64,000 bases of DNA from Diphasiastrum complanatum (lineage: Eukaryota; Streptophyta; Lycopodiopsida; Lycopodiales; Lycopodiaceae): assembly GCA_029204225.1 (NCBI GenBank), contig CM055100.1, positions 49,647,083 through 49,711,082 of the forward strand, written 5' to 3'. Below, piece after piece: positions 1 to 12,589 of this stretch (positions are counted from its first letter, which is position 1; every line of letters starts with the position of its first letter). A program made the translations under genes and the position numbers. The notes beneath the pieces are model-generated. The model was given only the letters and a program-made list of their open reading frames with translations. It searched no databases and was not told the origin of the DNA.

Positions 1-112
1 CTTTAGATCCTACTTACAAGTTACAAACACAATGGATAACACACTATGGAGAAACCACCCAACCAAGTAGAAGCATCTCACAAGATCTCAGACGAAACCA
101 CGTAGTCAGATC

Positions 113-835
113 ATGCTACTCGAAGATCAGCTGACAAGTCTGCAGGGGGATGGCAAAGATCTCACTTCCTTTATCAGAAAGATGAAAGATCTATTTCTTT
201 CATTACACAATTCTGGAGTAGAAAATGCAGTATCAATAGAGAAGCAACTTACTTATATGTTGAGAGCCTTACCAAGATCCTTCCAAACAACCAGAATGTT
301 GTTAGCAAAGGATCCTACTATGACACTCGAAAAGACAGTTGTCAAGACTCGAGAAGAAGTCGAAGCTCGAGAGCACCTTGATCACAATGATGCTTCTAAC
401 CAAGCCCTCTACAACAACAAAGAAAAGACTAAGAAGCAATTTAAGCCTAAGAGAGAGTCATATCGAAAGCAGGATCGAGATCAGCAAGCAGAAGGAGCCA
501 ACAAAGGCAAATGGAAGAACAAAGGAAGGTTGAAACAACAGAGTGGAGACAAGAAGACATGTGTGAGATGCAAATGCAAAGGACATACTATCAATTCGGG
601 TTGGTTAAATCCAAAACTTGAGTGTATCCATTGTCATAAGAAGGGTCATGCAGCCATGGACTTCCGCCAGAACCCAAGAAACAAACAAGCTCAAAGTAGA
701 CAGGAGAACAATAATAGTTCGTCCTTTGTTGAAGAGTCAGAGAGGTCAAAAATGGACGAAGAAAGATTGAATCTCAAAAATTCGACCACCTATATCTGTG
801 CAGACATGTGTGCAGTATCAACACCTGACACATAG
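113..835 (+). pseudogene. copia F1 gag (nucleocapsid) remnant with two decayed zinc knuckles
   Basis: Gag packages the element RNA. The middle third has the helical look of copia gag (for example LRALPRSFQTT, then a K/R/Q-rich linker). Two zinc knuckles follow in tandem, starting CVRCKCKGH and CIHCHKKGH. Each has lost its last Cys: the first ends in Trp, the second in Phe. Two knuckles are less common than one in plant copia gag. The frame continues in phase through the TAG at 833-835 into protease, so gag and pol were one polyprotein. The N-terminus is missing or beyond the window edge. Confidence 0.8.
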
Positions 836-1081
836 GATATAATTCTTGATTCAAGAGCTACCTCACCCTTCATTACATCAAGACGGATCATGTCTGATTT
901 CCGAAGTGTAGATCCATCAAGATTTATCGTTCTTGGAGATGGATCAAAGCATCAAGTGAATGGTATTGGTTCACTATGGCACAATCTCCATTGCACTACG
1001 ATAGCCAATCAATGTCGGGATGCCAAGGAAAACGACAAAGATAGACGACTCGAAGACGTTCTGTTCGTGCCGACACTGTAG
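836..1081 (+). pseudogene. copia F1 aspartic protease remnant
   Basis: In phase with the preceding gag after one TAG. The active-site motif reads ILDSRAT where copia proteases have DSGA or DSGT, so the glycine is replaced by Arg. The downstream signature of the fold (VLGDGSKHQVNGIGS, then VLFVPTL) is recognisable. It ends at a TAG (1079-1081), and the gag-pre-integrase domain continues in the same phase. Confidence 0.75.
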
Positions 1082-2430
1082 CAGGACTTGCTATCAGTGG
1101 CAAGAATAGCTGATGCAGGGATGCATGTAACATTTTCAAACAAAGCATGCGATGTTGTTGATGCAAGCACCATTACACTAATCACTCAAGGCAGAAGAAA
1201 AGACAACTTGTATCACTTGAAGGTACGTCTATCTGTAGATCAAGTACATCAGACCCATGATGATTCGTCAGATATTCTATGGCATAGGAGACTATGCCAT
1301 ATGAATTCAATGACACTATATCAAGCAACCCATCATGGAGTAATTACAGGGGTGAGCATCTCAAATGCAACCAGTTTGATGACCTATGATGCATGTATAA
1401 AGGGTAAGATGTCACGTAATCCTTTTGTCAAGGACTCCTACAGAACTACAAAGATTCTGGAGCTTGTACATTTAGACATATGTGAACCTTTCAACATGAT
1501 CTCAATAGGAGGCTCGAAATATTATATCACCTTTATTGATGATTACAGTAAGTGTGTCAGAGTCTACTTCATTCACAATAAATCAAAAGCTCTTGACAAA
1601 TGCACAGAGTATGTGAATTGGACAGAAAGATACATAGGAAGTAAGATGAAGCAGATTACAACAGATTGGGGTGGAGGATACATCTCAAACCGATTCACTG
1701 ATTTCTGCAATGATCGTGGAATCATTCATAGAAGAACTGCATCTTATACACCGCAGCACAACGATGTTGTAGAAAGAAAGAACAGGACTCTTATGAAAGC
1801 TGCCAGGTGCATGATGGCCTATTTGAAGGCTCCAAGAGTGCTATGGGCTGAAGTAGTAGCTATAGTTGCTTACATTTAGAACGGGATAGGAAAATCTGGT
1901 GTTCCTCACACAACACCACACGAATTATGGTGGGGTAGAGAACCCAATTTGACTCATATTCGAATCTTGGTTGTGCAGCATATGCACATGTTCCTGATAA
2001 GCTTCGAAAGAAGCTTGATGAGAAAGCAGAACAAGGATATCTTGTAAGATATGACAATCATTCATCATACTACAGAGTCTATATGCCAGAGACAAACACA
2101 GTGAAGACAGTCATAGACATCAAATTCGATGAGAGCAGAACAATGGTCAACGATGATCCTATCAGTTATGAAGTGCTTGGAAGACAGTACTATGATCTAC
2201 CAACTGTGACAGAGGGAGCAGAGGACGAACACTCAGATAAAGATGTTCAAATCACACCTCATTCGAGTGACGAATTAGATGAAGAAAGATTTGCAAGCCA
2301 GCCTAGTACTATAATACCTGTAAACCGAAATGGTTCCAGACCTAGCAGATCAGATAAAGACAAGAGCATTGCAGTTTCAGAAGGATCTCCTAGAAGATTG
2401 ACAAGAGAACAGAAAAGCGCTAGCAAGATT
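1082..2430 (+). pseudogene. copia F1 gag-pre-integrase and integrase remnant
   Basis: Integrase inserts the cDNA into the host genome. The pre-integrase zinc-binding region is present (LWHRRLCHM, then CIKGKMSRNPF for CxxC-type residues, with one Cys now Tyr). The catalytic core shows VHLDICEP, FIDDYS, TDWGGGYI and VVERKNRTLM, so all three acidic positions (D, D, E) are still readable. A TAG at 1877-1879 and a frameshift near 1960 break it. The C-terminal part (PNLTHIRI to the VKTVIDIKFDESRTMV region) runs into an acidic, Ser-rich linker before RT. Confidence 0.85.
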
Positions 2431-3450
2431 TGTGCTAGGCAGTTCAGCTTCTACATCAGAAGAGTTTTGTGGATTCAGTGGAGAACCACAAACATTCGAG
2501 GAAGCAATTGAATGTCCAGAGAAGGACAAATGGATCCAAGCCATGAATGAAGAGATGGAATCCATGAGGAAGAATGAGGTATGGATGTTGCAGCCACTAC
2601 CAGATAAGCGAAAGACTGTGAAATACAAGTGGGTATACAAGTTGAAGTATGGACCGAATGGATATATTCCTAAGTATAAACCCAGACTTGTAGCAAAGGG
2701 GTTTTCTCAGAGACATGGTATTGACTATACTGAGACCTTCTCTCCTATCATGAAACATTTGTCCCTATGTCTACTGTTTGCATATGCAGCTACTTATGAT
2801 CTCAGGATTCACATCGTGGGTGAAAGACAGTGTTCTTGCATGGTGAGCTAGATGAAGAAGTCTACATGGATTAACTTCCAGGTTATATTTCAAATTCACT
2901 TCCCACTTATGCATGCAAAATGCACAAGAGTATCTACAGTCTGAAGCAATCAGTGCGACAATGGTATAAAAAGAGAGATCAAGGTCTGAAATCCTTAGGA
3001 TTCCAGCCACTAATTGCTGATTCCAATGTTTACGTAAGAATTAAAGATGGGAAGATCATCATTGTAGTTGTATATGTGGACGACACTTTGATACTCTGCA
3101 AAAGTGAAGAACTTATTGTTGAGGTGAAGTATAACATCTCAAAACATTTCGAGATTGCAGACCTGGGAGAAGCCAGATGTTATCTTGGCTTATAGATTGA
3201 CAGGGACTATGAGGGAGGTAAATTGTACCTTCATCAATCCAGATATACCCAAAAAATCCTAGAGGATTTTGGGATACTGAATTGCAAAGGAACAAATACT
3301 CCAATGCTTGCAGGAACAGTCTTGACGAATGAAGATTGTTCGAAGACTGAAGAAGAAAGAGAATTGATGCACCATACACCATACAGGAAGCTGATCGGAT
3401 CACTAATGTACCTTGCAGATAACACACGTCCTGACATTGCTTATGTCTGA
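2431..3450 (+). pseudogene. copia F1 reverse transcriptase remnant
   Basis: The RT reads WIQAMNEEMESM, KWVYKLKYGPNG, RLVAKGFSQRHGIDYTETF, a damaged stretch around 2820-2920, MHKSIYSLKQSVRQWYK, then the catalytic YVDD box (VVYVDDTLILC), LGEARCYLGL, and GSLMYLADNTRPDIAYV at the end. It is split into several frames, with a TAG at 3193-3195. RNase H is absent: homology stops at 3450, where a different part of the same family begins. Confidence 0.88.
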
Positions 3451-3945
3451 ACACCAACGACAGAGACAGAAGGATAGACGACATCCTGTACATGCCTACA
3501 TTATAGAAGGATCTACTATCTATTGCAAGGATAGTAGATGTAGACATGCATGTGACATTCACGAATGAAGCATGCAACATGGTTGATGCCAGCATCAACC
3601 ACATCACGCAAGGCAGATAGAAAGACAACATATATCATCTGAAAGTACACCTACCTACAGAACAAGCTCATCAAATTTATGAGCCTATGGACGTTCTATG
3701 ACATAGGAGAATATGTCATATAAACACGTTGGCCTTGTATAAAGCTAGCCAACATGGCGCATTCATCAGTGTTAGCATTAAAGATGCAACAAGTTTGACA
3801 ACATGTGATGCATGCAACAAAGGAAAGATGTCACATACATTCTTTACAAAGGACTCCTTCAGGGCGATAGAACTCTTGGAGCTAATACATTCGGACATCT
3901 GTGGACCGTTTGATGTGGTCTCTGTGGCAGAAAATCAAGATACTA
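3451..3945 (+). pseudogene. copia F1, copy b: protease-end to integrase-start fragment
   Basis: Directly after the RT break this stretch resumes at the end of protease (DILYMPTL), then pre-integrase (DLLSIARIVDVDMHVTF, ICHINTLALYKASQHG, CDACNKGKMSH) and the first integrase motif (IHSDICGPFDVVS). It aligns with positions about 1030-1510 of copy a and has its own stops. One TAG (3504-3506) falls at the same codon as the TAG at 1079 in copy a. The same orientation as copy a suggests a tandem pair that lost its middle by deletion or unequal recombination. Confidence 0.8.
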
Positions 3946-4600
3946 TATCACCTCAAACAATTTAAAATTAGATTTGTTGAGTATCTTGCACAAACTTTTG
4001 CTTGACCCATTTTTAATGATTAAAATCGATTAGAAATGTAACAGAAAGACCAATTAAATTTAAAATTTAACCAAATTTGAAGTTTAATAAATTTTTTTTA
4101 TCTATTTTAGTTCTCTATTTGAGAGTAACTCAGCTCCAAAATTCAAAATGTCATTATAGTGTTCAATTACAAGCAATTTTGAATGTACAAAGATACAACA
4201 AGATTTGCATTTTTCCAGTCATTTTGAAATATCTATAATCAAAAAATAACTTAACTTTAGTGAAAACCCTGTGACCAGATCCAACTGAATGAATCGTAAG
4301 TATGGTCATTTCATTAATAATTTCATTTCATAAATAAGGTAAAAATTTGAAATTTTGTATTTTCAAACAATAATTTGATTTTTTATAAAATAACGTGATT
4401 TAGAAATTCTGATGAAATTGTTGTTATACTAAGAGCAATCAAAATCGATAAATTGATATTTAGTTTGATTCCTAAAGTAGTAAACTAATGTCTCGCTAGT
4501 ATGCAAAGCATCAGTCACCAGTTGTCCTTACAAAAATTTTTACGTAAAACTTAGTTACCTAGAATCCATTACCCATATCTATTGGTAAATGATAGAACAA
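3946..4600. other. AT-rich intergenic stretch, no gene seen
   Basis: Very AT-rich with many stops in all frames. I see no coding signature, RNA gene or clear repeat boundary. Confidence 0.5.
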
Positions 4601-7600
4601 TCAGTTATTCATGCATGTAACCACTCAAAATAACTATAGACCAGCCATGCATGTCATAAACCTTCATAGATTTGCCATGAGACAAATTTCCAAAGGCACA
4701 ATACCCTAAAGTCAAGGAAAAGCTGACATATATCAAAGCACTTCAAAATTTTGCCAAATTTTACATAGAAAATAACAAACCTTCCAACGACGATATCTTG
4801 AGCTACAATGCACCAAATTGGTCGCTCTAAAGCATAGTATATATATTTTTGAGATGATTGCCATGTCATTCTACCACCTTAGCTTCACACATGCGAGTAT
4901 AGAACGATTGAAATTCAGGTAGGACTAATGTAGGAGGGCATACTTTTCTAGAGGTAATTTTTGGAAAATGCATGTTAGGCTTCACATGCCCCAGAGAGAC
5001 ATTGTAGTAGATCTATAATAGTCCTTAGAAGCCCATGAAGTGTTCATACAAGTTCTAAAGCTCAAAATGGGCTGAGAACAAGCGAAAACAAGTTTTCAAG
5101 ATGATGCACAGCCACCAATCTTCGGCGTATTGATGCACAAGCCTCCAACCACCAAATTCAAAGATCTATGGCTTGATTAGAAGGCCAAACAGGCTATCAA
5201 AAGGATTGGGATTTTCATATCGTTTCATGCCTTGCACAACCTCTACAATTCGTAATTTGTATGAATACTTATAGAATAGCTAACCTCAATTTACATGAAC
5301 CACTGGGTGAAATTCACCTTACATTGAAAATCAATGTTCAAAAGTTAAAGATACAAACAATTATATTCCAAGACTATCCACAATCTCTTGTAGACCTATC
5401 ATAAATGCTTCTTGGTACAAATACACGATTTTAAAAAAACTAAGGTATAACAATTCATCCTAGCAAAATCTCTTGAAAATCCATCAAGATAAAAATCGTG
5501 AATTATTTGTGACAGTCCATCTCTTCGTCTCAACTTCGTGTTTCGCGAATTGTTTGCGACACTTGTCTCTTCACGACATTTTCGTCTTTTGCAAATTATT
5601 CATGACAGATAACAATTCTTGAGCTTGAAGAAGAAATCTAGAATACTTTGCGAACTGTTTGTGATAGTTTGGCGACAGGTGAGCTTGAAGAACAGTCCAG
5701 AAGATTTCGCAAATTGTTCGTCACAATTTTGCGACATCTGAGACTTGAACAAGAAACAAAATATTTCGCGACAAAATTTTGTTCGTGAATCTTTCGAGTT
5801 TCAACAAGAAAGCCACAAGCTTTTACAAGAAACTATTTCGCAAATCTTTCGAGATGACTGCAAGACAAATTTCACGAATCTTTCGAGTTGGTCACGAATA
5901 AAAATATTTTCAGTTCGCATTCGTTTCTTTCTCATCCTTTGTCAAGTAAACGAAGTGCTTTGTTAGTAGAATCAAGATCTGTCTGATCAGTTCTTCTACA
6001 GATATTTGTTAAACTCTGTCCTCTAATATGAGCTAACTAGGATACTGTCAATAACTTGGGATATATTTCTCATTCAAAAAATGTTTCATATCAAGAATTT
6101 CATATATTCTATGCCAAGGATTTCCTATATCCTATGCACACAACTTTTATTGATGAATTCTGATGATTCACAAATCATATCTCTTATAAGCAATATAGAT
6201 CAAAATAAACAGTTCCTGGTGAATTCTCTTCACACTGCTTATTCAAGCAATTAACTTGAAGATTGTTCAGAACAATTTCTTGAGAGTTCTTCTATTACTG
6301 TATAATACAATTAATTTTTTTATTTGATGTTTTCTGGCAAATTTATTCTTACAATAGTTCAACTTCATACTGGATTTTTCACAAAAAGAATCTATGCAAT
6401 TGACTGATTTATCAAAAGTCTTATTCCTATATTTACTTTTCTCCCATTTAAAAGAAATTCTATAATTTCCATACAAAAGCTCTTAGGAGACAACAAAAAG
6501 ATATCAAAGATTTGAAAAATTCAGTAATGAGTATCCAATATTATTACAAACCAGAGTTTCTCCAAAACCATAACGTATCTTATTCCGAGTGATAAAAATA
6601 TTACATCTCAATAATCAACTATCAAATAGAGATAATCATTTGGGTCTAGGAAGTCTAAATTCCACAAATTCAGTCATCCTTCTTTATTCTAAGCCATATC
6701 CACTATGTTTATATGGTAGTATAATTTCATAAAACTATAATCAGTCCTTCAGAACATAGTTCTACACAGGAAGGAATTATATGAATCTCAGTCCAATAAT
6801 CTCATATTTAAGAAATATCTAAAAAGTAGAGGATATTTAAAATAAAAGAGAAATGGATTTAAGGGTCTCCAGATTTTGTAAATAGTAAGATACCATTTGG
6901 GATCCGGATTTATATCTCATAATTTTTCAAAATATCTTGATCAAACAATCAATGGATTTCTATGTTAGTATTACCATTCCAGTAATCACCAACCATTGGT
7001 CTACAGATCACTCTAGCACAAGAAATTCCTTTTGGAATCACTAATGTCCCATACCACCAACTTTTCCTCCAAGAATTCTCTGCTTCTAAATCTGTTTCCC
7101 AAAAAGTCAAAAAGACTATTTGGCTATCCTATATCTAAATATAGAATCAGAATCACAACAAATTCTAGGAGATACTTCTAGCCATTGATTTCTCACATGC
7201 CCCTTAAGCGTTACACACAGAATACCAATCTACATAACACCCAGTGAACGAAAAGTATCGTTCAGTTATTGTTTGGAATGCCTCAAGTGTATTCACTGAA
7301 CGAAAAAGTAAATTATTAAAGATCTCAACATAACCGAAAACAATATTATAATAGATATTTGATATCTATTGCAAAATCGATAAAAAGAACTTAATTCTTT
7401 TACAAGTTAGTTCTCTTGGTTGCCTCAATCATTATAAAGAAACACTCTATAATGCCTAAAAAAGAATTCAAATTACTGAATTTCTGTCTGGAACACATTC
7501 CATCTACAAATTCTTGGGATTTGATCCAAATCCCATTGCAAAATAGAGATGGTTCCATAAATGGATTATCTGACTGCCAATAACTTTTCCCTTAGAATCT

Positions 7601-9946
7601 TTGATTTCTTGAAATTCTAATTAAACACTAGGGACAAGAAATCCAAATTTCCAGAGGCAGTTCTAAAATGAATACCAAAGCTAAATTTCCAATTGTATTC
7701 TCACTTGTTATCACTTATATTTTAAAAATAAAAAGTAAATTAAAATAATTGGATCACTTGGCCAACCAATCATCTATCCTTCAGGCTTCATCTCTTTTCT
7801 CCCTTCCCAAATGTGGTTAAGGCTAAAAGCCCCAAATTTGGCTAAGAAAAGGACCAATTTGGAATCAGTAGTACTTTTAACTACTAATCAATCAACCAGA
7901 TAGTTTTGATTGTTCATTAATCAAGTGCCGCAACAATTATAGGAAAACTCACAAGTACATAAGCAAAAAATAAATAAACCATTCGAACAAAATTTGCATT
8001 ATTCTTGGTCTTTATTAATCACACACACAAAAAAGTGTTCTATTTTTCTGACAAATTCAAAATCATCAACCGAATGTGAAAGGTACTGTGACCTTATGAA
8101 ACTGATTGATTTCAAATCAATAAGGTCATTCACTTTTTTAAATAGTTTTTGTTTGATCAATAGCCAATGAATTTGAACAAATTCAAAACATCCATGGTTC
8201 TTTCAAAATTTTACGAAACTGGGATTTTCAAATTCCGTTCGATATGGACCAAAACTGTAAAAATCGATCTAAAACATCGACTTGTCATAGTTGTCATTCC
8301 ATTTCAAAAGGATTTCGGAACATCCTACATGCATCAGACATGACATGCAATGATTTCAAAAATTCTAAAAATTTTACGTAAAACACCTATAAACTGGAAA
8401 ATTTGCTTTTCGACTGACTTTTCGTAAAATTGTATTCAAGCATGAAATTACACTGATCAACCTACTGTACCACACTGTATCATGCATACAAGCTCATACA
8501 AACATTTTCCACACTGGAAAGGCACTCTACAGTTCCAATGCATGCATGCAATTAGAACATTTTGGAAAAATTTCAAATTTTAGACTAAAAATTGTCAAAC
8601 TTTCGTCAGCCATAACTTTTGCTACAAGACTCCGATTTGTTCCTTGTAAAGCATAGTATAGAGGGAGAGTAGGTCTACAAGGCACATGCCATGTCACCCT
8701 ATCACCTAGGCTTCACACGTGCAAGCTGTAAATGACCAAAAATTAGGTAGGAGGGCGCATTTTTTCAAGACTGTTTCACCAAAAATCTATACTCAGCCCA
8801 TATAGCATCCCTTAAGAGGTTACAAGAACTCTTATAAGTTTCATAGAGAGGCATAGAAGCTTCTATCAGGTCAAGCAAGCAATCATAAGCTCAGATCGTG
8901 CAAAAATTGCATTTATGGACTCCTTCAACAAGCAAAACTTCAACATAATGGCGTCTAAGCCTCACGAGACCAAATTGGGTGCATGATGGCTCAAAACAAA
9001 GGAAATCCATCATATGTTTTAGTTGTAAAAAGATCCAAAAGGTTAACACCACCATTTGAGAGTTATTCAAGATCAAAAATCCACTATTTTTTGAATTTTT
9101 GAGACTCTTAATGGTGTCCAATCCTAACCAAACTTCATGAAAGCCTTAGGAAATCATCATTACACCTCTGAAAACGTGCATGAAAAGTATTGGCCAAGAA
9201 TTTTGTGAAAATCCTCAAAATTAGTCCAAAAATCATCAAAAAACCATGTTTTTGACCAAATTTTGACCAATTTTGTGGATCAAATCTACAATTAAGTGCA
9301 ATTAGACCCAAATCCCTATAAATAAATTACATGCTAGCACCAGAATTTCTTATTTCACTTAATCATGGCTCATATAGTCCATTTCTAGCCCAAAATCACT
9401 AGATTTTGACCATAACCATGGTATGCAATCATTAGAATCAATCATAATGACTTGGAAACAACAAGTACAATTTTGAAAAACGTTCATGCACAGTAGCTAT
9501 GACAAATTTCAGGCCAAAACATGGAATACTAGTTCAAAAACCACAAAAAACCGTCAAAAATCCATAAATTTCCAACATTTTCTATGGAAATATCCCATAA
9601 TAATGATCACTAGGCTAAAAGCAAACCAAAATCAGAGAAGCCACTTATTTGGAGGTCAATTCTATGACCTGGAAGTAAAAAGCAAGGAGGAAACACCAAA
9701 AAGCTGGGAAAAAACAAAAAAACAACTCCACCTTCTGATTGATGCAAATCCTTGCTCTGTAAGGATCGCGAAGTGAAGATGCGACTAGATCTTGTTGCAT
9801 GCAACCAAAAGGACACCAGTGGAGCAAAACCACCCAACCAATAGAAAATGGCTAGTCAATACCCTAATCACTTCACCATCATGCCATGGTGAATGAATAC
9901 AAGAGAGGAGGGGATCCTGGCTTCATGGAGGAAATCCAATAGGGAG
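4600..9946 (-). mobile_element. Family A copy 1: large non-coding LTR-retrotransposon-like repeat (LARD-like)
   Basis: About 5 kb of AT-rich DNA without coding signal that is collinear with the internal part of the family A copy at 24795-36377: for example 5290-5480 with about 25320-25500, 6700-7080 with 33170-33530, and 8590-9757 with 35150-36377. At the right end an LTR begins near 9758 (TGTAAGGATC) and is cut off at 9946 by the insertion of copia F2. Position 4640-5000 resembles 8600-8780, so the left end is internally rearranged. Orientation (minus) is inferred from the intact LTR/PBS/PPT order of the 24-36 kb copy. Confidence 0.65.
5500..5960. repeat. Imperfect tandem repeat rich in CGCGA/CGAA motifs
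   Basis: The motif family TTCGCGAATTGTT-GCGACA recurs with drift at spacings of several tens of bases (for example near 5530, 5650, 5700, 5760, 5830 and 5870), interleaved with runs like CTTGAAGAAGAAA and AATCTTTCGAG. The other two family A copies have no such block at the corresponding place, so it looks like an insertion or local expansion specific to this copy. Confidence 0.55.
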
Positions 9947-10248
9947 TGTTGGAAATTAAGCCCATAGTTGCCTCTTTGGAATCATAACTTAGAAAGCCAA
10001 TTTATTTTAAGTCTACAACGGACTTCGGGCTGATCTCCAACAAAGAGAAACCAATCCCATCATAATTTCAAGTTCAGATGTTAAGTTGAATAACTTGAAG
10101 TCATTGAAGACTTGGCCATCTTCAAGGACTTCTACAAACTTGCATTTAGAACAAGTCTGCAGATTTACATTACTTTTTGAACAATCTGCAGAAATACATT
10201 AAGTGTCGTTTGCATTTTTTGCGTTCTTCTATCTCCCTTGCCCCATCA
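9947..10248 (+). repeat. Candidate 5' LTR of copia F2 copy a
   Basis: Starts TGTTGGAAATT and ends CCCCATCA, the TG...CA form of LTRs, and is followed after three bases by a primer-binding-like site. It interrupts the LTR of family A copy 1, which ends abruptly at 9946. The 3' LTR is not in the window because the element is cut at 12737, so the boundaries are not confirmed by a second copy. Confidence 0.5.
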
Positions 10249-10251
10249 GAT

Positions 10252-10263
10252 TGGTATCGGGGC
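10252..10263 (+). promoter_or_regulatory. Primer-binding site, tRNA-iMet type (degenerate)
   Basis: TGGTATCGGGGC differs at two positions from TGGTATCAGAGC, the plant copia site complementary to the 3' end of initiator tRNA-Met. It lies 3 bases after the candidate LTR and about 55 bases before the gag start. Confidence 0.6.
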
Positions 10264-10437
10264 ATAGTTCAAATAAACTGAGAGATTAAGTTTGTTCCAT
10301 TTATATTACTATTATCATGTCTCATCTTGGTAGCTCTTTGTCATCATCCAACGAGGCTAGAATCATTGACAAGTTCAATGGTTCTAACTTCTACATCTGG
10401 AAGTTAAAACTCTGGATGATGGTCAAAAGGTCTTAGC

Positions 10438-11628
10438 ATGTATCACACTCAATCTGGCCGACTCCCAAATCTCCCACGTTACCATATGCAAACCTCTAAG
10501 GATGCATTAGATTTGTTATCAAATCTCTATGAGACTAGCTTCAAATCTTTATTGGATCAGTTATCAGCTGTAGGATGTTCTATTCAAGATGACGATGCCA
10601 TTATGACCTTGTTTTCTTCTCTTGCAAAGTCGTATGAACACTTTGTAGTGATGATCTCCACACAACCCGACCTCACTCTTCAAAAGGTGATTGGTCACCT
10701 ACTTCAAGAAGAAATGCAAAGAAAGACCAGTAGCCTGTCCATCAAAGACAAATCCATGGCTCTATACACCAAGAAGAAAGACTATTCCAAGGGCAAGAAT
10801 CAAGTGCAACAGCAACAGCAGAAGTCTCACACTCAAGGTGAGCATGGTGGATCACACAAAAAGCGTTTCTGCAGATATTGCAAGAGAGCCAATCACGACA
10901 TCAAGGACTGTTGTATCCGGATCTACAATGAGGCGAAGAAGCAACAACAACAACAACAGCCAGACTCCTCCAACGCGGCTCAATTCAAGGAGCAAGATAC
11001 ACACTTGCTAATGGCTTACAACAACAACAATGAAGACTGTGATAGCTGGTACCTGGACAGCGGCACTACCCAACACATGACCTCTCACAAGGAATGGTTT
11101 TCCGAGTATGTAGCTTACAGTAGAGATCAATTCATCTACCTTAGAGATTCAAGCACCATACGTGTGGAAGGCAAAGAAACAGTGAATATCACCTTCAACA
11201 ACGATATATCTATTTGTGTTCCTAACATCCTTCATGTTCCTCAGTTATCAAAGAACCTGTTATCAGTCTCTAAGATAACTGATAAGGACTACATTGTTAC
11301 TTTCTCATCTGAGCAGTGTACAATACTCGAGGAAGATACTACTCTGATTGCATGCACTAGAGTTAAAAATCTTTATGTACTCTCTAATTCAGTTGCATTA
11401 GCTAGTATCTCTTATGAAAATGTAAACAACAATGCTATTCTGTGGCATAGTCAATTTGGACATGTGAATACAAGATCATTTTCTTATATGTGTTATAATA
11501 ATTTAGTTGATGGACTGAATTTTCCTTCTTCATTAGATAGGAATTTTTTTTTTTGTGAATCATGCATCTATGGGAAGCACTTCAGAAGCAAGTTTCCAAA
11601 ATCACATTGTATTGGATCTTGTACATAG
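10438..11628 (+). pseudogene. copia F2 gag, protease and pre-integrase fusion (longest open part)
   Basis: This 396-codon open stretch holds, in order: gag core (SKDALDLLSNLYET, AKSYEHFVVMIST), a Gln-rich spacer, one CCHC knuckle CRYCKRANHDIKDC, a second Gln run, protease active site WYLDSGTTQHM, VPNILHVPQLSKNLLSVSKI, and the pre-integrase domain (LWHSQFGHVNTRS, CESCIYGKHFRSKF). It ends prematurely by a frameshift just before the integrase core. The true gag start is upstream at 10318, but a stop near 10434 and a deletion of the early gag helices separate it from this frame. Confidence 0.85.
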
Positions 11629-12450
11629 CGATCTTTGTGGCCCAATGCCAACTCCGTCCTTAGGAGATGCAATCTATTTTATCGATTTTATAGATGATTA
11701 TTCTAGATGGTCTACAGTCATGTTCATTAAGCACAAATTTGAAGCCTTTGAATGCTTCAAGAGGCCATGGCTAAGACACAAATGTCTACAAAAGTGAAGG
11801 CACTCCGAACTGATGGTGGTGGCAAATACATCTCTAACGAGATGTCCGACTACATGGCTGAACATGGTATTAGAAGACAGTTCACCACTTCCTATTCACC
11901 TCAATAGAATGGGATTGTAGAAAGGAAGAATCAAACTCCTCTCAACTTAGCCAGATCCATGCTACATCAAGCACACCTACCTGCGAAGTTCTGGGTAGAA
12001 GCTATTGCCACAGCCTATTACGTGCAGAACAGATCCAGCACCAAAGTCGTAAAAAACAAAACTCCTTATGAAGTTTGGCATGGACACAAGCCTAGTGTTA
12101 GCCACTTAAAAATCTTTGGTTGTATATGTTTTGTTCACATTCCTAAATAGCTTAGGAAGAAGCTGGATCATAGGACAAATAAATGTATTTTCATTGGCTA
12201 TCCTAATGAGCATAAAGCTTATAAAGTTTATGATCCATCCACCAATGTAGTATTTGTCTCTAGGGATGTAATATTTCAAGAACATACATACTATGATTTC
12301 AAACAACCATTGATTAATGATGCTATGTCATTTCATCCTATTTTGCGTAGCGTAGATTCTTCCAATGTTGATGTTCCTTTTACAGAACCCGCAGCTATAG
12401 CTACAGAAGCCGAGCAGTCGACAGTACCTGTCATCAGACCAGACTAAACT
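11600..12450 (+). pseudogene. copia F2 integrase remnant
   Basis: Core motifs: VLDLVHSDLCGPMP (first Asp), FIDFIDDYSRWSTVMF, LRTDGGGKYIS (second Asp), SPQ-stop-NGIVERKNQTPLN (catalytic Glu still present), then FWVEAIATAYYVQNR, SHLKIFGCICFVHIPK, IFIGYPNEHKAYKVYDP, VFVSRDVIFQEH. A frameshift near 11757 and TAG codons at 11905 and 12148 kill it. The first TAG replaces the second Gln of the conserved PQQNG motif. Confidence 0.85.
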
Positions 12451-12589
12451 AGCTTGAACAGATCTGGAGAAATTCAAGAAGAAGTATCATCGCATCCTGG
12501 TCAACCAAACGTCTGCAGATCCTCATGGACTCAGACAGTTCCTGAGAGGTATACACCTCAATCATTCTGGACTTCATCTGAAGAACTAA

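Larger units (their letters stand above)
1..3450 (+). mobile_element. Ty1/copia retrotransposon family F1, copy a (degenerate, no LTRs seen)
   Basis: The order gag, protease, integrase, reverse transcriptase is that of Ty1/copia (gypsy has RT before integrase). The reading frame is broken by in-frame TAG codons at 833, 1079, 1877 and 3193, by frameshifts near 1960, 2430 and 2820-2920, and it stops in the RT at 3450. The 5' end runs off the window and no LTR, PBS or PPT is visible. Three further fragments of the same family lie at 3451-3945, 12738-13432 (minus) and 37857-38640. This is an old, dead copy. Confidence 0.9.
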
